From: a bacterium SCSIO 12741
GTDB taxonomy: Bacteria > Bacteroidota > Bacteroidia > Flavobacteriales_G > Salibacteraceae
Direction: 5' to 3'
NCBI GenBank assembly: GCA_024398055.1
Contig: CP073749.1
Location: 620,001-684,000, forward strand
Length of the DNA stretch: 64,000 nucleotides
In this document: positions 42,851 to 52,021 of the stretch, piece after piece
Numbering within the stretch: position 1 is the first letter of the stretch
Layout: each line of letters begins with the position of its first letter
Notes under the pieces: model-generated
What the model was told of the DNA's origin: nothing
Seen by the model: the letters and a program-made list of their open reading frames with translations, nothing else
Database searches by the model: none
Program-made: the position numbers and the translations under genes

Positions 42851-43936
42851 ATGAAACTTTATGCATTTATACTAATCATGGGATGGTCGTTCCTAATGGT
42901 CGGTTGTTCGGAAGAAGAAACGGTGAAAGAAGAAATCATCAGACCGGTTCGCTATCTGGTGGTGGGCAATAGTGATGGTGGTTCCAACCGAACGTATAGT
43001 GGTACGGCAAAGGCCGGTGATGAAATTGAACTCAGCTTTCGAAGCGGCGGCGTTTTGGTTGGTGTAAATGTGAAGAAGGGACAGCGGGTCAAAAAAGGCG
43101 ACCTCATTGCCCGGTTAGACAACGTGGAAGCGGAACTGGACTTCGAAAAATCGAAGGCGGAATTGAGAAGTGCAGAATCCTCTCTAAATACAAATCAGTC
43201 GGAGCTGAACCGAAGCAAGTCTTTGTACGAAAAGAACAGTATCTCGCTGAGTGAATATCAATCGGCTAAAAACAACTATCAATCGGCTCTATCGCAGTAT
43301 CAGTTGGCTTTGCGCAACAAGCAGATTAAAGAACAACAGATCAAGTACGGGTTCATTTATGCTCCTAAGGATGGCGTTATTGCAAGTACCAACGGACGGG
43401 TTAACGAACGGGTATCGGCTGGGCATGTGTTTGCCGAATTGAACGCTGGAGAGCAAATCAAAGTGGCCTTGGGTATTCCTGAAAATGTGATCAATAAAGT
43501 GCTGGTGGGAATGGAAACTTCCATCACCTTCTCTTCCCTACCCGATCAGGCTTTTAAAGGTTCGGTGTTAGAAGTGTCGCCGGTGGTCACCGAAAACTCC
43601 TCTACCTATCCGGTAGACATTGCCATAGAAACACCTTCTCAATCCATTCGCCCGGGAATGGCCGCTCAGGTTTCCTTCCATTGGCAAAGCGATGCTGATC
43701 AAGGCAATCGAGTGATGGTTCCGGTAAAAACGGTTGGCGAAGATGGCGGCGGAAACTTTGTTTTTCTCATTGAAAAAGATGGAGACAATACCGGTATCGC
43801 ACGTAAGACTTATGTAGAAGTTGGCCGCATTTCAGACTCCGGGTTTGAAATCAAAAAAGGCCTGAATAATGGCGATTGGATAGCCACCGCTGGTATTCAA
43901 ACCCTCTTAGACGGACAAAAAGTAAAATTTAACTGA
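42851..43936 (+). CDS. RND efflux adaptor (HlyD/AcrA-type lipoprotein)
   Basis: A 361-residue periplasmic adaptor. It has a lipobox LMVGC with the cysteine at residue 19, a biotinyl-lipoyl-like domain (LDNVEAELDFEKSKAEL, coiled coil ~ residues 90-150 and its return), a barrel domain (KVALGIPENVINKVLVG) and a C-terminal domain (GLNNGDWIATAGIQTLLDG). A TTG at 42788 in frame would add 21 residues before the signal; the ATG at 42851 with AGGAG four bases before it is preferred. It links the pump at 43950 to the TolC-like half of the preceding protein. Confidence 0.9.
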   Translation: MKLYAFILIMGWSFLMVGCSEEETVKEEIIRPVRYLVVGNSDGGSNRTYSGTAKAGDEIELSFRSGGVLVGVNVKKGQRVKKGDLIARLDNVEAELDFEKSKAELRSAESSLNTNQSELNRSKSLYEKNSISLSEYQSAKNNYQSALSQYQLALRNKQIKEQQIKYGFIYAPKDGVIASTNGRVNERVSAGHVFAELNAGEQIKVALGIPENVINKVLVGMETSITFSSLPDQAFKGSVLEVSPVVTENSSTYPVDIAIETPSQSIRPGMAAQVSFHWQSDADQGNRVMVPVKTVGEDGGGNFVFLIEKDGDNTGIARKTYVEVGRISDSGFEIKKGLNNGDWIATAGIQTLLDGQKVKFN

Positions 43937-43949
43937 TACGAGGGTTGCT

Positions 43950-46900
43950 ATGAATATTACAGCATTTTCCATCTCCAAAAACCGCATTGTACTCAGTATC
44001 ATGATTGCAGTGGTGGTTATGGGAATAGCCATGTACCAAGGCTTGTCCCGAGACAGTATGCCGCCCTTTACCATTCGGGTAGCGAGCATTGTTACTTCCT
44101 TCCCCGGAGCCAGTCCGGAACGGGTAGAGGAATTGGTAACGGATAAAATTGAAAAGGTAGCTCAGGAGCTCCCCGAATTGAAGGATGTAACCAGTACCTC
44201 TCGAAATGGACTTTCTGTGGTTCAGGTTGAGCTTCGAATGGAAGTAGCTCCACAAGATTTACAAGCCGTTTGGGATCGATTGCGACGAAAACTGAGCATG
44301 ATTCAAGGTCTTCCGGCCAACGTTTCACCTCAACTTCGTGACGATGGTTTGGGCGAAGTATTTGGAATTGCCGTGGGGCTTACCAGCGACGGCTACAGCT
44401 ATTCGGAAATGAAAGAATTTGCCGATGCCATTCGCGACGACTTGATCAAGCTATCGGATGCTGCCAAGGTGGAAATCAACGGAGTGCAGGAAGAACGGAT
44501 ATTCATTGAATTTGATGTAGCCCGTTTGACCAATGCTGGTCTGACTGCTAATCAGCTGAAAAATCAAATCTCTTCGACCAACATTTTGAGCTCCGGGGGA
44601 ATCATCAATGTAGAGCAGGAACGCATTACTCTGGAACCTACAGGTAACTTTAACTCCGTAGAAGATATCAAAGGCATGCTGATTCCCGTAGGTGGATCAG
44701 GTGATGTGGTAGCTTTGGAAGACGTTACCACCGTTAAGAAAGGATATGTTGATCCTGCCGAGCAATTGGTTCGAATCAATGGTAAAGATGCTCTATCCCT
44801 TCACATTTCCTTGAAGGAAGGAGCCAACATCATCAAACTGGGAGAAGAAGTAAATGCGGAAGTTCAACGCTGGCAAAGCAAGTTGCCTATCGGCCTCGAA
44901 TTGTTCCGAACCTCATCCATCGATTACTACATCGATCAAAAGGTAGACGACTTCATCAACAACCTGATTCAGGCGATTGTGATCGTCCTATTGGTTATGC
45001 TGATTTTCCTGGGGATTCGCACCGGTCTCGTAATAGCCAGTTTGATTCCTTTGGTAACCATCAGCACCCTAATGATTATGGGATTGATTGGAGTAGGAAT
45101 TAATCAAATTACACTGGCTGCTTTGATCATGGCCCTGGGGATGATGGTGGACAATGGAATTGTGGTGGCCGAATCTATTATGGTGAAAGCCGAAAAGGGA
45201 ACACCGCTCAAACAAGCGGCCATCGATTCGTGTTCAGAACTGTTCATCCCTCTGCTGATTTCCACCCTAACCACGTCCGCAGCCTTCCTGTCCTTTTACC
45301 TGGCCGAATCTACCATGGGTGATATCATGGGACCTCTTTTCGTAGTTATTTCTATCGCCTTGCTCTGCTCCTGGATTATCTCTCTGAGTATCCTGTCTTT
45401 GTTCTGCGTCCTCTTTTTGAAAATCAAATCAGCGGATGCTAAACCCAGCTTGCTCGATCGCGCCATTCAATGGCTCAAGGTGCAGTACAAATCCTTGATT
45501 CTTTTTGCCCTGGGCTGGAAAAGATCCGTTCTGGTCTCCATCGTTGTCATGCTCTTTTTGGCCTTTTATGGATTTGGCTTATTGAGCTTTGTCTTTTTCC
45601 CGGATAGTGACCGAAACTTAATCACCATCGACATCAACTTACCGGAAGGAACGAATCTGAAGGAAACGGAAAAAATCGTTTTAGAAATCGAACGGTTTAT
45701 TCAAGACAACCTTGTCCCAACTTCTGACCGACCTGAAGGAATTACCGATTGGTCAATCTATTTGGGTAAAGGACCATCCTCTTATGACTTAGGGTACACT
45801 ACCGAAGAGGCCAATTCCAATTATGCGCATATTCTGGTGAACACGACCTCATTTGAAGTCAATAGTTCATTAATCAAGCAATTGGATGCCTATTGTTTTG
45901 AAGAATTTCCTGATGCGGAAATCAAGGTAAGTAAGCTCTCCGGTGGTGGTGGCGGAACTCCTGTGGAGATTAAAATTTCTGGTCCCGATCCGGATCAGTT
46001 GTCGGCCATATCTCAATCTATTAAAGCTCAGCTATTCGGAATTTCCGGCACCAAGAACATCAAAGATGACTGGGGACCAAAAGGAAAGAAACTGGTGGTT
46101 TCCATCGATCCGAACAAGGCTCAGGCTGCTGGGGTAACCAATCAAGATATTGCCGTTTCGCTACAAACCGTTCTTGATGGATTTCAAGCCGGTGAATACC
46201 GCGAAGAGGATAAAAATATCCCTATCATTATGCTGAGTGAAGGGAACAACGAATTGTCCTTATCCGATCTGGCTTCGATCAACGTATTTGCACAAAACTC
46301 CGGAAGCAGTGTACCGCTATCTCAAGTCGCTTCTTTGATTCCTCAATGGCAATATTCCAAGGTTAAGCGACTCAATCTGAATCGAACCGTAGTGGTATCA
46401 AGCCAAATTACGGCCAATGGAAATGCCTCTGCCATTATGAGCGAACTCACTCCCTGGCTGGAAACCGAAAGTGAAAATTGGGGTCCGGATTACCACTACA
46501 AACTGGGAGGTGATAGTGAGAACACCTCTGAAAACATGGGGGCAGTTGCTAAGTACTTGCCGCTTTCCGGATTCATCATTCTAATGCTTTTGATCATCCA
46601 GTTCAACTCCTATCGCAAAACGATAATGATTGCCTGCACCATTCCGCTTGGTGTAATTGGTATGGTTCTCGGCTTGTTGATTTTTGGGGTTCCCTTCGGA
46701 TTTATGGCCTTCCTGGGTGTTATTTCTCTTGCCGGAATTGTGATCAACAATGCCATTGTACTCATCGACCGGATGGATACGGAAATCAATGAATTGGGTC
46801 GCAGCCCTCAGGATGCTGTGGTATCCGCTTGTTTGCAGCGATTCAGACCTATTCTCCTGGCTACTTTTACCACTGTATTGGGGTTAATCCCTCTCTACCT

Positions 46901-47057
46901 GGGTGGAGGTGAAACCTGGGAACCAATGGCTGTAACCATCATGGTAGGTCTATTGTTTGGTACCATTATCACCCTCGTTTTCATTCCATCTTTCTACAGT
47001 GTATTGTATAAAGTTGATTTCCGGGATTACACCTTCAACAAAAGCCTGCTCGATTAG
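43950..47057 (+). CDS. RND family efflux pump, inner-membrane subunit
   Basis: A 1035-residue AcrB/CusA-superfamily pump with twelve expected membrane helices: one at ~11-28, a first large periplasmic loop, a helix block from ~330 to ~480, a second loop, and a final block from ~870 to ~1020. GMMVDNGIVVAES in TM4 carries the acidic proton-relay residue seen in the hydrophobic/amphiphile efflux (HAE) group; the double Asp of AcrB is here D-N. GVINNAIVLIDRMD-like helix TM10 is present. It lies 13 bases after the adaptor. Substrates cannot be told. Confidence 0.92.
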   Translation: MNITAFSISKNRIVLSIMIAVVVMGIAMYQGLSRDSMPPFTIRVASIVTSFPGASPERVEELVTDKIEKVAQELPELKDVTSTSRNGLSVVQVELRMEVAPQDLQAVWDRLRRKLSMIQGLPANVSPQLRDDGLGEVFGIAVGLTSDGYSYSEMKEFADAIRDDLIKLSDAAKVEINGVQEERIFIEFDVARLTNAGLTANQLKNQISSTNILSSGGIINVEQERITLEPTGNFNSVEDIKGMLIPVGGSGDVVALEDVTTVKKGYVDPAEQLVRINGKDALSLHISLKEGANIIKLGEEVNAEVQRWQSKLPIGLELFRTSSIDYYIDQKVDDFINNLIQAIVIVLLVMLIFLGIRTGLVIASLIPLVTISTLMIMGLIGVGINQITLAALIMALGMMVDNGIVVAESIMVKAEKGTPLKQAAIDSCSELFIPLLISTLTTSAAFLSFYLAESTMGDIMGPLFVVISIALLCSWIISLSILSLFCVLFLKIKSADAKPSLLDRAIQWLKVQYKSLILFALGWKRSVLVSIVVMLFLAFYGFGLLSFVFFPDSDRNLITIDINLPEGTNLKETEKIVLEIERFIQDNLVPTSDRPEGITDWSIYLGKGPSSYDLGYTTEEANSNYAHILVNTTSFEVNSSLIKQLDAYCFEEFPDAEIKVSKLSGGGGGTPVEIKISGPDPDQLSAISQSIKAQLFGISGTKNIKDDWGPKGKKLVVSIDPNKAQAAGVTNQDIAVSLQTVLDGFQAGEYREEDKNIPIIMLSEGNNELSLSDLASINVFAQNSGSSVPLSQVASLIPQWQYSKVKRLNLNRTVVVSSQITANGNASAIMSELTPWLETESENWGPDYHYKLGGDSENTSENMGAVAKYLPLSGFIILMLLIIQFNSYRKTIMIACTIPLGVIGMVLGLLIFGVPFGFMAFLGVISLAGIVINNAIVLIDRMDTEINELGRSPQDAVVSACLQRFRPILLATFTTVLGLIPLYLGGGETWEPMAVTIMVGLLFGTIITLVFIPSFYSVLYKVDFRDYTFNKSLLD

Positions 47058-47059
47058 GA

Positions 47060-47749
47060 ATGAACTGGCTCGAAACCTGGTACGAAAGGCGCTTTGAGTG
47101 GTATTTAGCGACTTTAACATTGGTCATTTTCGGCTCCATGCTCATGCCTCATTATTGGTATGAAACCGTGGTGGCACCCTTGTTTTTCCACTTGAATCTT
47201 GCCGTGGGCCTGGTCATTTTATCCAAGTCCAAAACAACGATGCGCTTGTTTGGATTAGCTCTTATCCTTTCGATCATCGTAACGGTTACTTCATTCTTTG
47301 TACCCTCACTCGATCTCTTGGATAAAGGCATTCGAATGGTTGTGTTTTTTTGCTTCTATTCTTACGTAAGCGTCGTCATTATTCGGCAGGTATGGCGTCA
47401 ACCTGAAGTAAACTCAAGCACCATTCTTGGACTAATCACGGGCTACATTTCATTGGGTTTAATTGGTTTCTTCATCAACCTGTTTATCGAACTGATTGAA
47501 CCCGGTTCATTCAAAGGATTAACCTATTTGAATGGAATTCCAGATACTATTACCGAAGAGCTTTTGTACTACAGCTTTATAACGGAAATGACGATTGGGT
47601 ATGGTGACATTGTTCCGGTATCTCCTTCCGGTAGAAAAGCCTCTGTATTGTTAGGTTTTCTGGGGCAGTTTTACCTGGTTATTATCATGGCGGTGATTGT
47701 GGGTAAATATTTGAATCAAAAGACCTCTCCTTATCGGAATAAAGATTAG
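47060..47749 (+). CDS. Potassium channel-like protein
   Basis: A 229-residue membrane protein with about six membrane segments (~15-30, 42-57, 63-80, 92-110, 122-145 and 195-216). The pore helix and selectivity filter TIGYGD are at residues 165-183, as in potassium channels of the Ion_trans_2 class. The fourth segment carries few Arg or Lys residues, so it is probably not strongly voltage-gated. It starts 2 bases after the RND pump gene, so it belongs to the efflux operon. It may balance charge or potassium while the pump consumes the proton gradient; this is inference. Confidence 0.87.
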   Translation: MNWLETWYERRFEWYLATLTLVIFGSMLMPHYWYETVVAPLFFHLNLAVGLVILSKSKTTMRLFGLALILSIIVTVTSFFVPSLDLLDKGIRMVVFFCFYSYVSVVIIRQVWRQPEVNSSTILGLITGYISLGLIGFFINLFIELIEPGSFKGLTYLNGIPDTITEELLYYSFITEMTIGYGDIVPVSPSGRKASVLLGFLGQFYLVIIMAVIVGKYLNQKTSPYRNKD

Positions 47750-47870
47750 CTAAAAAGGCCCCGTCTATCCCTCAGCGAATTGCGCCTCGGGAAACAGGAC
47801 AGTCAAGATCTGCTCCTATTATTCTGTAGGTTACCTTCTTCCCATATTTAAGATCCATTGGGATAGGACG

Positions 47871-48137
47871 CTACTCTTTGATGGTCAAAAACAACCCCTT
47901 CATGTAGGTAACAATCTGCTCAGGCTGATCATTTAAAAATTCTTTCCGCTTTCCTCCTGCACCCCAGGGTGTGGCTGAATTATACCAGGCCTAAACCCAC
48001 CGGGGAAACTGTTCCGCATCAAAGGATACCGAAGTGAATTGCTCGAGAAACTGGATGTAAAAAACAGCATCGGCCTCGTTTTGTTTGCCGCCAAAAATGG
48101 TTGGTTGGAATCCTGGCTGCACGAGGTTGAAGACTAA
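47871..48137 (-). pseudogene. Remnant of a gene with an in-frame stop
   Basis: Read leftward, a coding-like frame gives GFQPTIFGGKQNEADAVF, then FLEQFTSVSFDAEQFPRWV, a TAG at 47991-47993, then AWYNSATPWGAGG and FLNDQPEQIVTYMKGLFL before a final stop at 47871. The residues on either side of the TAG are consistent with one protein end. It has no start of its own and abuts the response-regulator gene. The family is not recognised. The rest of 47750-48142 shows nothing else. Confidence 0.55.
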
Positions 48138-48142
48138 GACGG

Positions 48143-48877
48143 CTACATTCCCAAACGCTCTTTCACGGCATTTCTCATTCCATGACTTACTGGAACATGA
48201 TCGCCATTTTCCAAGGTTAGGTATCCCCCATCGGAGCGGGAGAATTTTCTTACATAATTGAGGTTAACCAGATGCGACTGATGCGGCCGAAAAAAGCCGG
48301 CCTGCTCCAGTTCATCTACAAATACCTTTATTCGCTTACTCACTACTTTGGTGGATCCATCGGTGAGGTAAAACGTGGAATAACTGCCTGAACCTTCAAT
48401 TCGCTGAATGTCGTCGAGCGGAACCACGTGGTAGTCATTTCCATCAGGCAATGTGATCGATCCGTTCGTTCTTCCCAGTTGCCGGAAAAGCTCATTTACC
48501 TCCTTGTATTTTTCCTTTTGATCCATCTGGAAAGCTCGATCCACGGCAAGTTTTAGTTTTTCGGGATCGATAGGTTTCAGTAAAAAATGGATGGGTGAAT
48601 AGTCGTAAGCCTGGAGGGCATAATTCAAATGGGCCGTGGTAAAAATAACTTGAGGCAATCTATCTCGGGAAACCAATTCAAGTAATTCAAATCCACTTAA
48701 TACAGGCATCTCAATATCGAGAAAGAGGATATCGATTTGAGTAGAATTCAAAATCTTCAATACCCCAAGGGGCTCATGCATAACGGCTTCCACCTGCAAT
48801 TTTGGACAGTGCTGCTCCAGGAGTATTTCCAGGTACTCCGCCGCCTTCGGTTCATCATCAACTATCAGTGCTATCAT
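48143..48877 (-). CDS. LytTR-family response regulator
   Basis: A 244-residue regulator. The receiver domain (residues 1-~120) has acidic residues in VDDEP at 6-10 and the phosphoacceptor D54 in ILFLDIEMP. The LytTR DNA-binding domain fills the last ~100 residues (FYLTDGSTKVVSKRIKVF, FFRPHQSHLVNLNYVRKF in parts). Its start overlaps the end of the histidine kinase gene by 20 bases, so the two form one unit with coupled translation. Targets are unknown; the divergent T9SS gene at 52022 is a candidate. Confidence 0.95.
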   Translation of the reverse strand: MIALIVDDEPKAAEYLEILLEQHCPKLQVEAVMHEPLGVLKILNSTQIDILFLDIEMPVLSGFELLELVSRDRLPQVIFTTAHLNYALQAYDYSPIHFLLKPIDPEKLKLAVDRAFQMDQKEKYKEVNELFRQLGRTNGSITLPDGNDYHVVPLDDIQRIEGSGSYSTFYLTDGSTKVVSKRIKVFVDELEQAGFFRPHQSHLVNLNYVRKFSRSDGGYLTLENGDHVPVSHGMRNAVKERLGM

Positions 48878-51854
48878 TCTTTTTAGTTTGGAAGGGCAAT
48901 TCTATTCTTACTAAGGTACCCACCGGCTGGTTTTCCATATTCATTAAATCGACGATCTCTATGGGTAATCCTTTATTCTGATTCATAATTTTAATTCGAC
49001 GAGAAGCAATCATCATCCCGAATGAACGCTTCGAATTGGCTTTGTTGCTTTGTGCTTGGGCCGCATCTCGTCCGATACCGTTGTCTTCAATCTCCAATTT
49101 GAGCAATCCACCTGCTCGCTTCACCCGAATCTCGATGCTGCGAGTGCCTTTTTTAGGTCGAAGTCCGTGCCAAATGGCATTTTCTACATAAGGCTGAAAG
49201 AGGGCCGGGGGTATCCAAATATCTTGTGGATCCAATTCAGCAATGGTGGTTTTGAATTGAATCTTTTCTCCATCAAACCGCTCCGATTCGAGTTCGATAT
49301 ACTGTTCCATTAGGCTTAATTCTTCGGCCAGAGAAACCTGGTTGCTTTCCGAATTTTCGAGAACCCTTCGCATCAGCATTGAAAATTTATGAAGGTAACT
49401 CTGGGCATCCTGGGGTTGGTTTTTGGCCAGGTAGAATTGAACCGATGAAAGGCTGTTAAAAATGAAATGCGGATTGAGCTGAGCTTTCAGGGCACGGAGT
49501 TCGAGTCTGGAAACTTCTACCGCTACCTGTGTTCGCTCACGTTCTTTTGCTCTAATCTGCCGCTCCCTTATGCTAAATAAGAAATAAAGACCACCCAAGA
49601 AAGTCAAAAATGCACTCACTCTGAACCACCAGCTTTCCCAGAATGGAGGAGCGATTTCAATGGCTAATGTTTCGGGTTTCGCCCAAAACACGTTCCTATT
49701 TAATCTAGATTGAAACTGAAATTCAAAACTTCCTGAAGGTAGGTTGGTGAAATTTATTATTCCATTGTAGGATTGTCTCCACACCGTATCATACCCCATA
49801 AGTCGGTATCGAAATTCAGGTTTAATAACAGCCAAGGTGATTTGATCAACAAATAGCTGAATGGAGTTTTCATCGTATTTCAATTGGGTTAATTCGGTTT
49901 GCGGAACGGCCGTATAATTCACCTGACTTTCCCTGATAAATGGACTTTGTTCGGGCATCGAGGTATGAAGCTCGGAAAAAGGAAAAACTACCACTCCAAT
50001 GTCAGAGGTATTATAAATTTTATCCGAGGTGATAGTAAATGCCTTATCAATTACGGCTCGAAAAGCTACTCCGGGTTGAAAATAATCTCGTGTCCTTAGG
50101 CTTCCCACACTATCCTGAACTTGAACCAAAGCATTCCTCGTAGGGAGCCTAAGCCAAAGTTGGTTCCCCCTCATGCCCCATCCATTTATGGCGAAAGGTT
50201 CTCCTGAAGAGTTGGTCATAACATGAACGGAATCCTTTTCTAAATAGAGCAAATCCCCGGAAATACCCGTCTGAATCCATAAACGATTAAGAGCTTGAAA
50301 TACAAACCAGACGGGCTGCTTATTTTCAGGATATCCCGGTGCGGAAAAGGGCGTCCACTGTTCGTTTTCATAGATCCACAATCCATCCTCACATCCTACC
50401 CAAAATCGACCTTGATCATCTCGAAATATGGACAGAATGGAATACCTTTTCTTGTTGCCAAATTTTTGGGTTATAAATTTCAAGGAGTCATTCCTAAACT
50501 CAAATATTTTGGAAAATGTGGCAACAAAGAGTTGACCAGAATCCGATGAAACAAATTGAATGACTCTGGCATTAGTTCCATCTTTATTGGGAACTTTATA
50601 TCCCTTCCATTTTGATCGATCCCAAGAATAAATATAGCCCCTATAGCCAACCCAGAGAAGTCCGGAATTCGTGTCATAAAAAACGGTTTTGGGTGTACTG
50701 TCTCTTAACTCTTTAGGAAATGGTGGGCGCTGAATTTGGATTATTGTATCCGAATAAAACTTGTGAATTACAGATCTCTTATTTAATTCATAAACTGTAT
50801 CATTCACCTCGTGCATCATGGTGGTTAGTTCCATTTCGGGATGGTCATTCTGTGAAGAATAGTGGTCAATTTGAGGATTGACGATATACCCTAATCCCTT
50901 GTCACCCGATTTTACCCATAGCGTTCCATCCTCACTTTCATCCTCTACGGCCAGAGCTCCTTTATAAATTTGCGTAAATCCTTCGAGTCGTTCATTGGTT
51001 CTAAACATACCTTGGCTGGCCGTCCCAATCCACATATTCTTTCGAGAGTCCAGAAACAACTTTAGCACCTTATGAGGAAAGCGAATGCTTCGAATAAGTG
51101 AATCCTTGGTAAACTGCAGAATACTCCTGGTACCTACAGCGATGGTGTACATGCCATTTTGATGATCGATCAACGAGGATCCGAAATGGGGTCCTTTATC
51201 ATTGAGGTCGGCAATTTTAGTCATTTCTCCAGCGGAATTGCGAAACCACAATTCCATTAATTCACCTTTTGTGACCACATTCGCACAGGAAGATTGCATG
51301 ACACTACCATCGGGAAGTTCACTAACAATATATCCTCGGAATTTATCGTGCATTTTCACCTGCTGTTCAAGATTACCCTCAGCAGTAAGTGAATACATTC
51401 CAACGAATCGAGGTGAAAAATAGAGGGTGCCGAGCGAGTCAAAATAAACCTTTTCCATTACTCTCCGAAAAAGTTTTTTGACCTCTTCTGAAACTGGGTA
51501 TTCGTAAATTACATCATCTTTTATGTAGACGATTTCACCATCTCGACTCCACCCCCAAGGTTTTCCATTATAGTCTTTAAATCCCCGATAAAAGGCACCA
51601 CGAGTTTTGGGGTTTTCGTGGCGAATTAACTTCCCTTCAACTCCATCAAATCGGGTAATAATTGGCCCATAGGAATAAGTGTATCCATGATGATCCACCA
51701 CCAGATCATAGACACTAAACTGAGCCTCATATTCGGTTAATGGAAAGATTATAGGAGGTACAGGCTGTTGAGCCGTAACTGAATTTGGGAGAGTCAGGGC
51801 GATACCCAGCAAAAGACCAAAGCTTGCCAGGTTTTTAAAGAAAGATGTAACCAA
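48858..51854 (-). CDS. Propeller-type sensor histidine kinase (LytS/YehU-like)
   Basis: A 998-residue sensor. A signal peptide (to about residue 28, NSVTAQ) is followed by a large periplasmic part built of two-component-regulator propeller repeats (LYFSPRFVGMYSLT, MWIGTASQGMF, WVGCEDGLWIY), a Y_Y_Y domain near 640-730, one membrane helix, a coiled coil, and a HisKA_5-type kinase with LKAQLNPHFIFNSLSS (phosphoacceptor His) and the ATPase end (VENAIWHGLRPKKG). The only start in frame before the signal peptide is a TTG at 51854. It should sense an extracellular ligand, in relatives often a polysaccharide, and phosphorylate the LytTR partner. Confidence 0.93.
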   Translation of the reverse strand: MVTSFFKNLASFGLLLGIALTLPNSVTAQQPVPPIIFPLTEYEAQFSVYDLVVDHHGYTYSYGPIITRFDGVEGKLIRHENPKTRGAFYRGFKDYNGKPWGWSRDGEIVYIKDDVIYEYPVSEEVKKLFRRVMEKVYFDSLGTLYFSPRFVGMYSLTAEGNLEQQVKMHDKFRGYIVSELPDGSVMQSSCANVVTKGELMELWFRNSAGEMTKIADLNDKGPHFGSSLIDHQNGMYTIAVGTRSILQFTKDSLIRSIRFPHKVLKLFLDSRKNMWIGTASQGMFRTNERLEGFTQIYKGALAVEDESEDGTLWVKSGDKGLGYIVNPQIDHYSSQNDHPEMELTTMMHEVNDTVYELNKRSVIHKFYSDTIIQIQRPPFPKELRDSTPKTVFYDTNSGLLWVGYRGYIYSWDRSKWKGYKVPNKDGTNARVIQFVSSDSGQLFVATFSKIFEFRNDSLKFITQKFGNKKRYSILSIFRDDQGRFWVGCEDGLWIYENEQWTPFSAPGYPENKQPVWFVFQALNRLWIQTGISGDLLYLEKDSVHVMTNSSGEPFAINGWGMRGNQLWLRLPTRNALVQVQDSVGSLRTRDYFQPGVAFRAVIDKAFTITSDKIYNTSDIGVVVFPFSELHTSMPEQSPFIRESQVNYTAVPQTELTQLKYDENSIQLFVDQITLAVIKPEFRYRLMGYDTVWRQSYNGIINFTNLPSGSFEFQFQSRLNRNVFWAKPETLAIEIAPPFWESWWFRVSAFLTFLGGLYFLFSIRERQIRAKERERTQVAVEVSRLELRALKAQLNPHFIFNSLSSVQFYLAKNQPQDAQSYLHKFSMLMRRVLENSESNQVSLAEELSLMEQYIELESERFDGEKIQFKTTIAELDPQDIWIPPALFQPYVENAIWHGLRPKKGTRSIEIRVKRAGGLLKLEIEDNGIGRDAAQAQSNKANSKRSFGMMIASRRIKIMNQNKGLPIEIVDLMNMENQPVGTLVRIELPFQTKKNDSTDS

Positions 51855-52021
51855 AGTTGATTTGCGCTTAAGTTGTTTTAGGGGCTAACGGTGATTTTGA
51901 GAATATCGTTGGTATTTTGGGATAAACGGCAAATATGAACTCATATCCAATGAATTTGAAACGGAACAAAGATATTCACGAGAATCGCACGTACTTGGTT
52001 CATCAACTAAAAATAAACGCG

